From Pseudorasbora parva (taxonomy: Eukaryota > Chordata > Actinopteri > Cypriniformes > Gobionidae): 64,000 nt of DNA. The stretch is taken from assembly GCF_024679245.1 (NCBI RefSeq), contig NC_090184.1, positions 11,111,233-11,175,232 on the forward strand, written 5' to 3'. The notes below the pieces were generated by a model. That model ran no database searches. It worked only from the letters and a program-made list of their open reading frames with translations, and was not told the origin of the DNA. Positions 1 to 11,054 of the stretch are shown here, in pieces. Each line of letters opens with the position of its first letter. Positions within the stretch are counted from its first letter, which is position 1. Both the position numbers and the translations under genes were made by a program.

Positions 1-93
1 CTCTATTGGTAGCACAGGAAAGTGCATCAAGTACAATATGTACAATGGGACACACGGTTGCAATACAATGCAACACATTTGCATAGAATATGC

Positions 94-905
94 GTTAACA
101 CTTTACAATAAGGGTGCACTAATATGCATTAATTCATGCTTAACTAATGCACAGATAATCATGAGTTAATGTATTACTAATGGTGAACTAACCCATTTAT
201 TAATGATTACTGCATCAGCAACTAATGAAGATTCTACATGATTAATAGATTAAGTAATCATTAAATTGTTATTAGTTAAATATGTCATAATGTATTAATC
301 CCTTAATAACATATTATATTAACTAATAATGTAAATGAATCTGTTAATTACCACAACGGGTCAAAGCCATGCATTTCAACTTCCAGTCGTCTGCTTTAAT
401 TAATCGTTAGCTAATGATTTATAAAGGTATCATTATGTTACGACTTTACTTGTTGGGGCACATGACTATTAACTAACTTATTAAGTAATATGTAATTGTG
501 GTTATGAGTTTTGAATTAATTCTGAATTAGTTAATAGTCATGTGCCCCAACAAGTAGTCATAACATAATGATACCTTTATAAATCATTAGCTAATGATTA
601 ATTAAAGCAGACAAGTGGAAGTTGAAATGCATGGCTTTGACCCGTTGTGGTAATTAACACATTAATTTACTTTATTAGTTAATATAATATGTTATTAAGG
701 AATGAATACATTATGACATAATTAACTAATAACTATTTAATGATAACTTAATCTATTAATCATGTTGAATCTTCATTAGTTGCTGATGCAGTAATCATTA
801 ATAAATGGGTTAGTTCACCATTAGTAATACATTAACTCGTGATTTTTGTGCATTAATTTAGCATGAATTAATGCATATTAGTGCACCCTTATTGTAAAGT
901 GTTAC
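94..905. mobile_element. Long foldback (hairpin) DNA transposon in an ogg1 intron
   Basis: The two halves are near-perfect reverse complements: an arm of about 380 bp (94-477) pairs with about 525-905 around a loop of roughly 45 bp. The termini read GTTAACACTTTACAATAAGG and its reverse complement. A 9-bp direct repeat, AGAATATGC, sits immediately outside at 85-93 and 906-914 and fits as a target-site duplication. A 9-bp duplication with long inverted arms fits non-autonomous Mutator-like or unclassified 9-bp-TSD fish elements better than hAT (8 bp) or Tc1 (TA). There is no coding capacity. The arms still match closely, so the insertion looks fairly recent or is conserved by gene conversion. 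Confidence 0.85.
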
Positions 906-1069
906 AGAATATGCTTCTTCTAACATGTGCTTCTATTGGCGTACTTCCCTTCCCATGAGGGCTTTTATTTTTTTTCAGCCTGTCCTGGTTGTTCTAATTG
1001 TTAAACATATCAATTTATCATATCTGTGAACATCTGTTACATCTGTAAAATATGTTTACTTGGGATCAG

Positions 1070-1622
1070 GTGGCTGACTGTGTATGTCTGATGTCACTGG
1101 ACAAGTTTGAGGCTCTTCCTGTTGACACACATGTGTGGCAGATCGCCAAACGTGACTACAACTTTGCTGCCGGTAACAGCCAGAAGACCTTGACTGATAG
1201 AGTCTACAAAGAGATTGGTTAGTACTCAAATAATATACTCTGTTTAATAATAAATAAATAAATAAGTAAAAATCAACTTTAAAAGTAATGTAAATGAGGT
1301 ATATTTTTTCTCCTCTTTTGTAGGTGACTTCTTTAGAAAACTCTGGGGTCCCTATGCTGGCTGGGCACAGTCTGTGAGTAATAGTGTACTACATTAATTG
1401 GATAATAATATAATTTTTTTCACATTGATGACCGTTTTTTTTCTTTTTGTGTCTCAGGTACTTTTCTGTGCTGATCTAAAGAAGTTTCAGAAGCTTAGAG
1501 AAGAGCTTCCTGTTATAAAAGATGAGAAAACTGAGCTGAAGAACAAGGTGAAAAAGAGAAGACATGATGGATATAAAGAAGAACAGAAAAGAGAAAAAGG
1601 CAATAAGCATCAGAGGTCATAA
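1070..1622 (+). CDS. ogg1: ogg1, last three coding exons (8-oxoguanine DNA glycosylase)
   Basis: OGG1 is the HhH-GPD bifunctional glycosylase/AP lyase that removes 8-oxoguanine opposite cytosine in base excision repair, in nucleus and mitochondria. Exons are 1070-1217, 1324-1373 and 1458-1622; both introns are GT-AG and the phases join in frame (148 nt, 50 nt, 165 nt). The first exon reads VADCVCLMSLDKFEALPVD and, by the human numbering I know, begins just after catalytic Lys249. It therefore contains the equivalents of catalytic Asp268 (GAC 1124-1126) and His270 (1130-1132). The second exon reads FFRKLWGPYAGWAQS and ends with the Gln315 equivalent (1368-1370). The third starts VLFCADL, with the Phe319 equivalent at 1464-1466, and ends in a Lys/Arg/Glu-rich tail with stop TAA 1620-1622. 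Earlier exons, including Lys249, are upstream of the window. Exon boundaries are by eye. Confidence 0.93.
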
Positions 1623-1799
1623 CCTCAAATGATAGTTTGGATTACATTCATCAATTATAAGCTCGGACAACAAGTCTGAATACAGTTTGTTTTTTTAAGG
1701 TGTGGATGGATCTTTTGAATTTCTACAATAGATATCAGGATTCCAAACAGCTCCAATTATATTGGTAATTTCAAGGAAGAAATATTTTCCACTGTGTAT

Positions 1800-1805
1800 A
1801 ATAAA
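1800..1805 (+). terminator. ogg1: Poly(A) signal of ogg1
   Basis: A canonical AATAAA lies about 180 bp after the ogg1 stop codon, and GT/T-rich sequence (TTTGTTTTGTTATTGTTG) follows within about 25-40 bp. This is the first good signal downstream, so the 3' UTR is probably about 200 nt. Confidence 0.7.
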
Positions 1806-2039
1806 TGTGCAGTTACACATGAATGGTTTGTTTTGTTATTGTTGTAAAACTACAAAATGTAAATATTTTTTAACTTTTTAAAGAAACAGATAAAAGATAA
1901 ATTCTAATCACTGTGATTGTATATGTAGTTTTTTCTTAGTTTTTAAAAATTATAAAATGCCTGGATTTTTCTATTTTGTTGAAGCAAAAGGCTTTCTCCT
2001 TTGTTATTTCCTCTCTCCTTCACTATCTTTCCACCTTGC

Positions 2040-2330
2040 TAGATACCAATGGGTGATCTGCACGTTGGTATCCTTCATGTGGTGGAGCCACTGCAGGGGG
2101 TCATGGTCCGAACAGAGGGTAAATTCCCGTTCCAGGAGATAATAGCGGAGGGTGAGGACAGCCCATCTGATCGCTAAACATTCCTTCTCGGTGGTGATGT
2201 ACTTGGTCTCTCTCTTTGAGAGCTTCTGACTCACGTATAGCACCGGCCGTTCCTCTCCCTCTACTTCCTGGAACAGCACCCAACCCCCTGGTCGATGCAT
2301 CAGTCTGCATAAAAATAACAGAAAAATCGG
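2040..2330 (-). pseudogene. Gypsy-type RNase H fragment
   Basis: The minus strand encodes the RNase H part of an LTR-retrotransposon Pol: a QTDAS-like first catalytic block, VLYVSQKLSKRETKY, the TEKECLAIRWA block and a SDHDPLQWLHHMKD block. The first catalytic block lies in a different frame from the rest, so there is at least one frameshift near 2,290. Nothing recognisable of integrase or reverse transcriptase flanks it. It belongs to a different lineage from the three larger Gypsy copies in this window. It is a dead fragment on the opposite strand to ogg1, about 200 bp past its poly(A) region. Confidence 0.8.
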
Positions 2331-2359
2331 GAGAGTGTAAGAGCGATCCACCACACAGA

Positions 2360-3065
2360 GTAGCCTTTATCTAGGTAAAAACCTGCTGGCACAGCTCTGT
2401 CCACTGGTGCTGTATTATTAGTGGGGTCAGTCAGCTAGTCGACACAACAAAGCATTCCAGAGAACCCCTCTCTAAACCCTGAACCGATTGTAAAACTAAA
2501 CAAGGATGCCCAGAGACAACATCTCTCCCCATTTACCTGCGTTATCTCAAAACCAACATGAGTCACGTGACTTGATCACCCTTTGTTCTACAAGTGAAAC
2601 AGTGGGTATAACCTCATGAAGAAGGGACTCATTTATTACCGACAGACATTGACAGAAATGAGAGATGGAGGGGGAGATGTGAGGGAGGATGTTTCAGCCG
2701 GGACTTTTTACTGCGCCAAATCGAAGTATACTCAGATGTGCTATTCTGCCATACATTATAGTTCTCCTTTTTAATCCGCTTAGAAAAGCGCCACGTTTTA
2801 TTTTGTGTAATCATTCTTGATCTTTCAACTATTCGTGTAACTATTTAAATAGGGAAAACGTAGAGGTGTTTGGTCGCTTCTAACTTGATCTCTGATTTAG
2901 TGAATGAACTGGGCTTGGGCTTAGTGGGCTAAGCTAAATGCTATCAGAATGTTACCGCACGTCAGAGCGATTAAGTGCACGCACTGAGACGAGAGAGGTA
3001 TGTATCAACTTGTTTTAGTTAAAGGAATAACATAGCTTAATATGAAAAAGCGGTGAAGTATCCCT
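2360..3065. other. No gene seen
   Basis: No ORF, splice pattern or structured repeat can be defended here. The end (GAAGTATCCCTTTAA near 3,055) resembles the TTAA-adjacent terminus of common fish MITEs, but I could not find a matching left end. Confidence 0.4.
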
Positions 3066-3069
3066 TTAA

Positions 3070-3172
3070 ACAGAGTTATTTCAGCACTTTTCTGATTCTT
3101 GATGTCTGTGAATTTTCTGTTTTGAAAAATTGTCATTGTAAAAGCGCTATATAAATAAAGTTGACTTGACTT
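3070..3172 (+). repeat. LINE 3' tail (L2-like), plus strand
   Basis: The segment ends GCGCTATATAAATAAAG followed by repeats of TTGACTTGA. This is a common fish LINE 3' terminus. The same end appears in reverse at about 45,600, 51,830 and 53,295. It directly abuts a minus-strand LINE piece at 3,173. Confidence 0.6.
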
Positions 3173-3450
3173 GAGTTGATGGTGAAAAGCAGCGGTCCTA
3201 GCACTGAGCTTTGCAGTATTCCATACTGATCAGTGTGACATCTCTTCATTTACTGCTACAAACTGATAAAAATAATTGTCAGATAAGTATGATTTAAATT
3301 ATGCCAATGCAATTCCACTAATGCCAACATAATTTTTGAGTCTATTAAAGAGTCTATTATCGAGTAACACTAATAGAGATACAACCATGATCAGATAATA
3401 AGAATAAATCATTTGTACGGTCTAAATCCTGACTGAAATTCCTCACAGAT
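3173..3450 (-). pseudogene. LINE reverse-transcriptase fragment, part 1
   Basis: This stretch, read with 4,689-5,095, corresponds to the same minus-strand fish LINE sequence seen again at 52,916-53,290. The shared landmarks are AGCGGTCCTAGCACTGAGC and a nearby 'ttgcagtattccatactg' block. It is degenerate, with a deletion in the core. A 1.24-kb DNA transposon at 3,451-4,688 separates it from its continuation. Confidence 0.6.
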
Positions 3451-4688
3451 ACACTGTAAACCCTAATAAGTTGAGAATACTCAAATGATTTGAGGAAAGT
3501 GATTCCCTCAATTCAATTGAGTAATGGAGTCTCCTAAAACTTGAATATTTAAGTTTACTTAACTTGGTGCTCACTTTCACTGTACTTAAATTGTTAAGTT
3601 CACCAAACTTGCTACACCAGTTCAGTACAGCATGCTGGGTACAACCAATCAAAACTTCCCCATTGGTCCCAACATGCAGCATGAATAAATTATGCGTCTG
3701 AATTGTGACAAATTTTCTTTGAATTCTTACTATTTGCTGTTACTTTTGCTTTTTTGTTCTGATGTTTTTGTAGCTTGTTTTATGTTCAGAGTTGATCTGT
3801 TTATCAGATTTTTTCACCATTGTAAAAAGTTTTGTCACCATTGTAGAGATTCATACGCAGATTAGTGATGTGTGTATGTGTCTAACTAATTCCATAGATT
3901 TAAACATTTTGTGCACATAAAAAAAAAAAAAAAACTTATATTAGCACAATAGTGAAGATTCTAGTATTATTAATATTTCAAAACTATTAATAACTGCTTT
4001 GACATCCAAAGCATGGGACTCTGCACAAGATCAGGAATTCTGCCTATGCTTGATGATGTTATTATCATCATCAATGAATAAACAACACCACTTGATGATA
4101 TTTTCTCTTGGCTTTTTGTTACTTAACATATGTGTCTCACAAACACAAAGCAGCCAGAGAAACACTAATATTACATTATCATTTGTCAAGAGCCCAACTA
4201 AAGCAAACACTTATCTCCATCATGGTGACTTCCAACAAAACAATTATGTTCATTAAAACAGAAATACAGTCAATCTGGTTATAAGTTAGTTCACGTATTA
4301 TTGTTAGGTTTAGTAACTTACAAATTTTTACTTACCGAATTTAAGATTGCACACAATGAAAAAGTCTCCATCTTAATTTGAATCAGCAACAAGCAACAGG
4401 TGAGGCGAAAAGGACCGCCTTTTGGAAATGTCCTCCAATCAGTGAATTCGTTCTCTTGTTGCTAGACAGAACTCCTTGCATGGCCAATCACATCAAAGCA
4501 AGACCAGAGTGAGCTATTTTAATTACTTATGATTTTGAGTTCATACAACTTGAAATCTTAAGTTTATGCATTTTGTAGGTTAATAAGTTATACTAACTTA
4601 TATGACTGAGTTTTTAGACTAAACTAGTAATATTTAGTCAAGTTTACTTGATTTGTTTAAGTAAAGACAACATTAGGGTTTACAGTGT
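3451..4688. mobile_element. TIR DNA transposon with CACTG ends, non-autonomous
   Basis: The left end ACACTGTAAACCCTAAT and right end ATTAGGGTTTACAGTGT are perfect inverted repeats. Long A/T-rich subterminal blocks built on ACTTAA/AAGTTTACTT motifs lie inside. Both ends can be read as flanked by TA. The LINE it interrupts continues on the far side, so the insertion is clear. CACTG termini suggest CACTA/EnSpm, but a TA flank would suggest another superfamily; I leave that open. ORFs inside are short and unrecognised. Confidence 0.75.
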
Positions 4689-5095
4689 ACCATTTCTTTT
4701 TTTAAAAGGAGCATATATGTGAGGAGACTGCCTTTTCTAGTATTTTGGACAGAAAGGGTAGATTTGAAATTGGTCTGTAATTGACTAATTCTGTAAGATC
4801 AAGTTGCAGTTTTTTAATAAGTGGTTTAATTATAGCCAAATTAAACGTTTTCGGTACATATCCTATTGTTAAAGATGAATGAATGAATGATATTAAGGAG
4901 AGGATCTATTACCTCAGGAAGCATCTCTTTTAATAGCTTATTCGGTGTAGGGTCGAGCACACATTGTTGATTTTGATGAATTAACGAGTTTAGCCAATTC
5001 TTCTCCTGTAGCAGTGAATGAGTGGAATTTTTCCTCAGTGACAAAATACTCTGTCTGATGTGATAATGAAGTAGACAGCTGCATGGTTATAATTT
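4689..5095 (-). pseudogene. LINE reverse-transcriptase fragment, part 2
   Basis: This continues the minus-strand LINE broken at 3,450. It aligns with the LINE portion at about 53,100-53,260: 'ctaattctgtaagatcaag', 'gagaggatctattacctc' and neighbouring blocks recur. Many stops and indels show it is dead. Confidence 0.6.
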
Positions 5096-5272
5096 TTTGG
5101 TAACGCTTTATATTACGGCCTGGAAAGTACTGCATAATTAAAGCAAATTTACAGCATAACGTTCTGTAATTATAGTGTAAGTATAAAGTAAGTACTTGTA
5201 GGTATAAGGGAACAATATGAAATATTTGGGGAATAAAGGGGTAACTATCAGGAAAATTTAAATCTCGCTCTC

Positions 5273-5395
5273 TGTGCTGCAAATTTTTACGGAGGAATCA
5301 AAGCTCACAATCCTCGCAAGTTCAATGCAGGATTCGCACAACGGCTTGTCCTGAAAGATGGAGCAGTTCCAACTTTAAAAACAGAAGCTGTTTAC
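5273..5395 (+). pseudogene. THAP-domain fragment (Kolobok/P-type transposase relic)
   Basis: One frame reads FNAGFAQRLVLKDGAVPTLK, the C-terminal half of a C2CH THAP zinc finger with its AVPT signature. It parallels FDAGFSDRLMLKDGAVPTIK in the Kolobok element at 23.8 kb. The N-terminal half is missing or degenerate. Flanking sequence to about 5,680 holds only short unrecognised repeats. Confidence 0.6.
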
Positions 5396-5683
5396 GGGCC
5401 ATAACCTGTAAGTATGATTTTTTTTTGGTCTGTGTTTTCCTGTAATAGTTTGTATTGTTATTTGTACATTTTTAGCAAGGAAGTAAACAATGGACAACGC
5501 TATTTGCCTCTGCAAACCAGTTTGTTAACCCTTTGACAATCACATTCTAGGCTGGTCCCTGCAGTGTACAATCACAAATATGATTAGAGCGTTCAGCTAT
5601 CAACTGCCAAATTCAAAAATGTAAATCTGCTTTTTTGACTGGCTCTGAGCCAGAGACTTAGAGAGTGAGAGACTGACTTGACT

Positions 5684-6440
5684 TGAATCAACTAATTAAC
5701 TCTAAACACCAGCAAAAGATTCCTGAGGCTTTTAAAAACTCCCATCCTGGTTCAATACTCAAAACCGCAATCATGGGTAAGACTGCCGACCTGACTGCTG
5801 TCCAGAAGGTCATCAATGACACCCTCAAGCGAGAGGGTAAGACACAGAAAGAAATTTCTGAACATATAGGCTCTTCCCAGAGTGCTGTATCAAGGCACCT
5901 CAGTGGGAAGTCTGTGGGAAGGAAAAAGTGTGGCAAAAAACGCTGCACAACTAGAAGAGGTGACGGGACCCTGAGGAAGATTGTGGGGAAGGACCGATTC
6001 CAGACCTTGGGGGACCTGCGGAAGCAGTGGACTGAGTCTGGAGTAAAAACATCCTGAGCCACCGTGCACAGGCATGTGCAGGAAATGGGATACAGGTGCC
6101 GCATTCCCCAGGTCAAGCCACTTTGGGCTACAGAGAAGCAGCACTGGACTGTTGCTCAGTGGTCCAAAATACTTTTTTCGGATGAAAGAAAATTTTGCAT
6201 GTCATTCGGAAATCAAGGTGCCAGAGTCTGGAGGAAGACTGGGGAGAAGGAAATGCCAAAATGCCTGAAGTCCAGTGTCAAGTACCCACAGTCAGTGATG
6301 GTCTGGGGTGCCATGTCAGCTGCTGGTGTTGGTCCACTTTTATCAAGGGAAGGGTCAATGCAGCTAGCTATCAGGAGATTTTGGGACACTTCATGCTTCC
6401 ATCTGCTGAAAAGCTTTATGGAAATAAAGCTTCATTTCAT
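5684..6440 (+). pseudogene. Tc1/mariner transposase relic, copy 1
   Basis: The segment starts inside a Tc1 element: the sequence before the ATG at 5,773 matches the leader of copy 2 at 15,004. It encodes the paired-type HTH (KREGKTQKEISEHIGSSQSA), an RKKCGKKR basic linker, then a stop at 6,055. The catalytic region follows in shifted frames: FSDERKFCMSFG with the first Asp, then YPQSVMVWGAMSAAGVGPL. It breaks off before the second and third catalytic acids. There are no terminal inverted repeats, so it is truncated at both ends. Copy 2 keeps the third catalytic segment that is missing here. Confidence 0.85.
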
Positions 6441-6521
6441 TTAAAAAAAAATCTGTTTTTATTGGCAGTTGGTATTGGCAAACAAGCTGAGTGATGTGTG
6501 ACGCATTGCTGACTGCCCCCC

Positions 6522-6548
6522 CCACACACACACACACACACACACACG
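6522..6548. repeat. (CA)n microsatellite
   Basis: About 13 CA units following a C8 run. Confidence 0.95.
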
Positions 6549-6559
6549 GTAAGGAGCTT

Positions 6560-7070
6560 TTGTTTCATTTTTTGCCGCTCCAGTCTGAAAGACTGAGAGG
6601 AAATGAAACAAAATTATTATTATTATTTTTTTTTTACTAAAAGATTCGGGGCTTTTGACAAAACATTCGGGGCTTAAGCCCCATTAGCCACCCCCCCGCT
6701 CCGCCCCTGCGTGTATGTTTACGCGAAGTCATGATGTCATGTTGCTGAGTAGGAGATTATCGCAGAATTTACACTTAGAATTTGCACCACCTGTGTGCAT
6801 GTGAAAACCCCAAGTATTTAACACACTTACTGTGAGGTTTGTCACTCGCAATAAAGTGAGTGCACGGCGGCAGGCAGCGACAAAACTCCATGACACTTCA
6901 CGTCAAGAAGAACAAAGTTTCACTATCCGCAGTCACTGAAACTCTGGTGACGAAAGTTTTACAAATTCCAAAATGTTTGGGTCAGAAAAACCGAAACCAA
7001 ATGGCTAGAAATAGCCACTTTGGGAAGGCAGAGAAATTAGGACGTAAGAATGTTCGGGTTGGCGCCTGCG
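6560..7070. other. No gene; low-copy repeat remnants
   Basis: The stretch contains a pair of 'ttcggggcttaagcccc'-like palindromic words and C-rich runs, and otherwise nothing recognisable. It separates the Tc1 relic from the truncated 3' end of Gypsy copy 1. Confidence 0.4.
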
Positions 7071-7073
7071 CCA

Positions 7074-9260
7074 TCAGCCAATAGGGCTTGAGGTCTGAGG
7101 ATGGTAACCTGATGAGAGGCTGACAGACACCCCTAGGAGACGGAAGAAAGCGGTCCACACTCTAGAGATGAATTGGGGTCCTCGGTCAGAAACGATGTCT
7201 TCCGGAAGGTTTCCAACACGGTTGAAGGGGAGGAGTTTGCAGGATTTCGAAAATCGGTCGACAACGACTAGGATACAGGTGAAACCTTGGGATGATGGCA
7301 GGTCGGTCATGAAGTCGATCCCCAGATGGCTCCAGGGACGCTCGGGGATCGGAAGAGGGACCAGCTTGCCCTCGGGGAGTCTCCTAGGGGTGTTGGCAAT
7401 AGCGCAGACTGAACATCCCTTGACGAATCGGGAGACGTCCCGAGGCATGGCGGGCAACCAATAATGGTGGCAAAGGAGTGAGAGGGTCCTTCTCCTGCCT
7501 GGGTGTCCAGAGCCTGGTGAAGAATGAGCCAAGTCCAGAAGGGGCAGGCGATAGCGAGGCGGGACATAGAGGCACCCTTCTGGACCTCCGGGCGGAGCAG
7601 GCTGTTGGGCGTTCTCCTGTTGGATCTGTTCGTGGAGCACCCACTGGATCGGTTTGACAACCATGGCTGGAGGGAGGATGGTTTCAAGGTGCTCGGGCTA
7701 AGGGTCGGCTTGGTGGAGACAAGAAAGGGCATCTGCCCGGTTGTTCTGGTTCCCTGGACTGTACGTCACCTTGAAATTGAATCTGGTGAAGAAGAGGACC
7801 CAGCGATTGGGGTGGACCAGGATCGGAGCGGACTGGAAGGCGTTCTTCAGCTGGTGAAAGGCCTCCGTGGCCGATGGAGTCCAGGACAGAGACTTGGGCC
7901 GGTTCTGGAGCAGAGAGGTGAGTGAGGAGCTGAGAAGGCTGTAATTCTTTATGAAGCGACGGTAGAAGTTGGCGAATCCCAGGAAGCGCTGCAGCTCTTT
8001 GATGGTGGTGGGCGATGGGTGATGGTGTCCACCATCCTCTGGTCCATCGAGACTCCATGGTTTTCTATGATGTACCCAAGAAACTGGACAGTGGAGACGT
8101 GGAACTCGCACTTCTCGAGCTTGAGATAAAGGTGATGGTCTCGAAGCTTTTGCAGGACTTGACAGACATGCTCCTCATGCTCCCTCATGTCAATAGAATA
8201 GATTAGGATATCGTCGATATAGACGATGTCGAACTTGTTTAAGAATTCACAAAATACCTCATTCATGTAATTTTGGAAGACGGAGGGTGAGTTGGACAGC
8301 CCATATGGCATCACCCAATGTTCATAGTGACCCGAGGGAGTGATAAAGGCTGTCTTCCACTCGTCTCCTTTAAGAATGAGGTTGTAGGCACTTCTGAGAT
8401 CGAGCTTGGCGGCCCCACAGAGCTGTTCTAGGGCGGATGGGACCAGAGGAAAAGGATAACTAAATTTGACAGTCTGAGAATTAAGGTGACAGTAGTCGAT
8501 ACACGGCCGCAAGCCTCCGTCCTTCTTGGCCACGAAGAAAAAATTTGAAGCAGCAGGGGAGGTCAATGGACGGATGAACCCTTGTTGTAGCGGTTTGTGC
8601 ACATACTCCTCCATGGCCTTCTGTTCCGGGATGGACAGAGGATAGGCGGTAGAGTAGCCCCAGGCAGAAGTTCGATGGCGCAGTCCCATGGCCGATGGGG
8701 TGGTAGTTTGGTAGCCAACCACTTACTGAAGACATCCTGGAACGCCCGGTAAGCTGGGAGAATGGCCACATTGACGTGAGTTTCGGGACTCTCTACTGAG
8801 GTGGACTGGAGAGGTAATGATGAAGGAACTGACGATGATGATGGACCATTCCGGCAAGGACCATGAATACAACGATCAAAAGCAGTTCTCACCCCATTGC
8901 AGGATCTCTCCGGTGGACCAGTGGATATGCGGCTGGTGTAATATAAGCTAGGGGCGTCCCAGGATGATGTCCGCGGTTGACTCCTCCAGCACCATGAACG
9001 TGATGGTTTCCTCATGCAAATGACCAACGCGTAGTGTGATTGTGGGGTAGAAATGGAGGACACGACCTCGGTCCAGTGGTTTTCCCTGAATGGTGGTGAT
9101 TCTGAGGTCGACGGGACAACGTTGACGTTGGGCGGTTAGCTTTTCGAGGGTTTGCTGACTGATGGAAGTTTTGCGCTGACCCGGAGTCGATGAGGGCTTG
9201 TGCTGCAACAGAAGAGTGGGAATTACAAACGAATACTGGCATCTTGGTAAGGTTTGCCAT
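7074..9260 (-). pseudogene. Gypsy copy 1, pol relic (protease-RT-RNase H-integrase)
   Basis: Read on the minus strand, the order is: aspartic protease with ALIDSGSAQNF (about 9,170); reverse transcriptase with [16 protein letters not shown] and the YIDD catalytic loop (about 8,210-8,540); a collapsed RNase H; and integrase with H-H-C-C zinc finger, GIDFMTDLP (first Asp) and SDRGPQF (second Asp). Comparison with copy 2 at 36-39.9 kb shows that copy 1 jumps from ILVHPN straight to FFTRFNFKVTY. The RNase H catalytic core is therefore deleted. A second gap lies between the two integrase aspartates, and the gene stops after SSGYHPQT, before the catalytic Glu. Frameshifts occur between protease and RT. 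It is a Ty3/Gypsy LTR retrotransposon, inactive. Confidence 0.88.
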
Positions 9261-9283
9261 TGAAGGAGGTTATTGGATGCTAC

Positions 9284-10021
9284 TCACCGCTGGCCGAGTG
9301 GGTCGCACGGGGTAGGTCGTAATGCCATGTCCATCTCCCCCACAATACAGGCACAGATGTTGTGATATCCTGCGTTGGAGTTCGGTGGTGGAAAGATGGT
9401 ATGAGTCGATCTGCATGGGTTCAGGTGCTGGAGGTGCGACAGATGTTTGAGCGGGCGAAGGATCGGCAGTGGGTGAGGAGAGGCAGATAACCGTTGAGAC
9501 ACGCGGATGGTTTTCTGGATGAGGGCCTCCAAGCCCATGGCGTCGTCGTAGACCATAATACGTTGCTTGACGTCAGCGAGGAGGCCGTGGCAAAAGGCGA
9601 TGACGAGGGCTTATTCATTCCATCCGCTCATACAGGCCAGCGTGCGGAAGTGTAATGCATAGGAACTCATTGTTTCTCGTTTGCCTTGGCGAATAGAAAA
9701 CAGTTGATCATGGACAGATAATTCGGCAGTTTGTTGACCAAATACCTCTTTTAGATGAGTGCAGAAGGCGGTGACTGAGCCGATGACAGGGGCATTTGCT
9801 TCCCATAGCGACTGTGCCCACTGTAGGGCTCGGCCTGAGAGTAATGAGGCCACCCGGCCTCTCTCGCTGTGGAACAGATGGCAGTTCGCTTCCTTATACA
9901 GGGAACATTGCAAGGGAAACCCGCTGCAATCCTCCGCCGCGCTGGAGGTCGCTGGTCGGGCCATAGGACTTATGCAGGCAGCTGACGAAGTAACGGGTGC
10001 CGGTGGTGCAGGTGAAGACAT
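9284..10021 (-). pseudogene. Gypsy copy 1, gag relic
   Basis: Starting at 10,021 on the minus strand, the frame encodes a capsid-like Gag containing LLSGRALQWAQSLWEANAPV and SYALHFRTLACMSGWNE, where an in-frame stop interrupts it near 9,611. The downstream part (YDDAMGLEALIQKTIRVSQR) is in frame again. The CCHC zinc knuckle region near 9,340 is frameshifted here but clear in copy 2. Upstream the element is cut at about 10,075 by a foldback repeat, so no 5' LTR remains. Confidence 0.85.
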
Positions 10022-10388
10022 GCTCGCTTGAGTATCGGTGGAGGGAGTGTCCTGAACCAGTGAGGACCGTACAGCATGAACCAGCGTGGTGAAGTGGTCT
10101 GTTAATAATGATAGTTAATAATAGTTAATAATGAATTAACCATGATGGGCCCCCTCAAGTAAAGTCATGACACAGTCATATATTAACAAGCCATGAGTTG
10201 ATGTTAGTGTATGGTTAGTTAACCATGAGTTTAGACACTATGAGGCACTAACAATTAATTCATTACTAAATTAATTAACATATACACAAAGAATCCTTAT
10301 TCCTTTTCACCCCTGGTAGTATATATATGATCACTCTGAAGGGGTTTATTCTGCGATACCAACCGGCTGGGTGTACATTATCCCGCTT

Positions 10389-11054
10389 ATTACACGGCTA
10401 CTAGTCTCAAAAGAAAAGTTATCAGACACAAAATATTGTCTTGAGATTCAATATTTTATTAGCTCTTACACAAAGCTTCCACGAAAAAAAAAAGTTCCAA
10501 CCTGCTTTAAGCCTTTATCTATTGCTGAAGATTTGCCATATGCCCTTGCTAAATGTTGAAAATGAATGCTGAAAGGGTTAGTTCACCCAAAAATGAAACC
10601 AAGCCTATGATTTACTCACCCTCAAGTCATTATAGGTGTATATGACATTCTTCTTTCAGACAAATACAATCGGAGTTATATTTAAAAAGTCCAGGCTAAC
10701 GTTAATCCAAGCAGTAGTTGTAGTTGTGTTTGAAGTCCATAAAAAATGCAGCTGTCCATCAAATAACGTTCTCCACAAGAGTCCGATGGGTTAATAGAGC
10801 ATTCTGATTCGAATCGATGCGTTTGTGTAAGAAAAAATCTATGTTAAAAACGTTATAAAGGAAACCTGCCTTGAAGTCTTCCATTGTAACCCACGGCTGT
10901 TTAAGCCAAAAGATGGCGCCAGCGTTAAGCATAGAAATAGTACCGGTCAAGATAACTCGTAGTACCCATATGAGCGGTTGTTATCTGGAAATAACATACC
11001 GCTGGAATGCACGATTGACCAATCAGAATCAAGTATTTCACAGAGCCGTGTAAT
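10389..11054. mobile_element. TIR DNA element nested in the foldback
   Basis: ATTACACGGCT at 10,389-10,399 is mirrored by AGCCGTGTAAT at 11,044-11,054. The interior includes the common fish MITE end TTAGTTCACCCAAAAATGAA at about 10,579. There is no coding capacity. The superfamily is not clear; the outer boundaries may extend a few bases further. Confidence 0.6.
10574..10680 (+). repeat. MITE terminus 'GTTAGTTCACCC', copy 1
   Basis: About 107 bp shared with 22,922-23,033 (same strand) and 32,582-32,690 (reverse): TTAGTTCACCC, TTTACTCACCCTCAAGTC and TGACATTCTTCTTTCAGACA. These are one end of a very common fish MITE. Confidence 0.75.

Noticed and set aside
3443..3682. ORF overlapping a transposon end
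   Set aside because: Its frame starts inside the CACTG-ended element and crosses into LINE text; no homology recognised.
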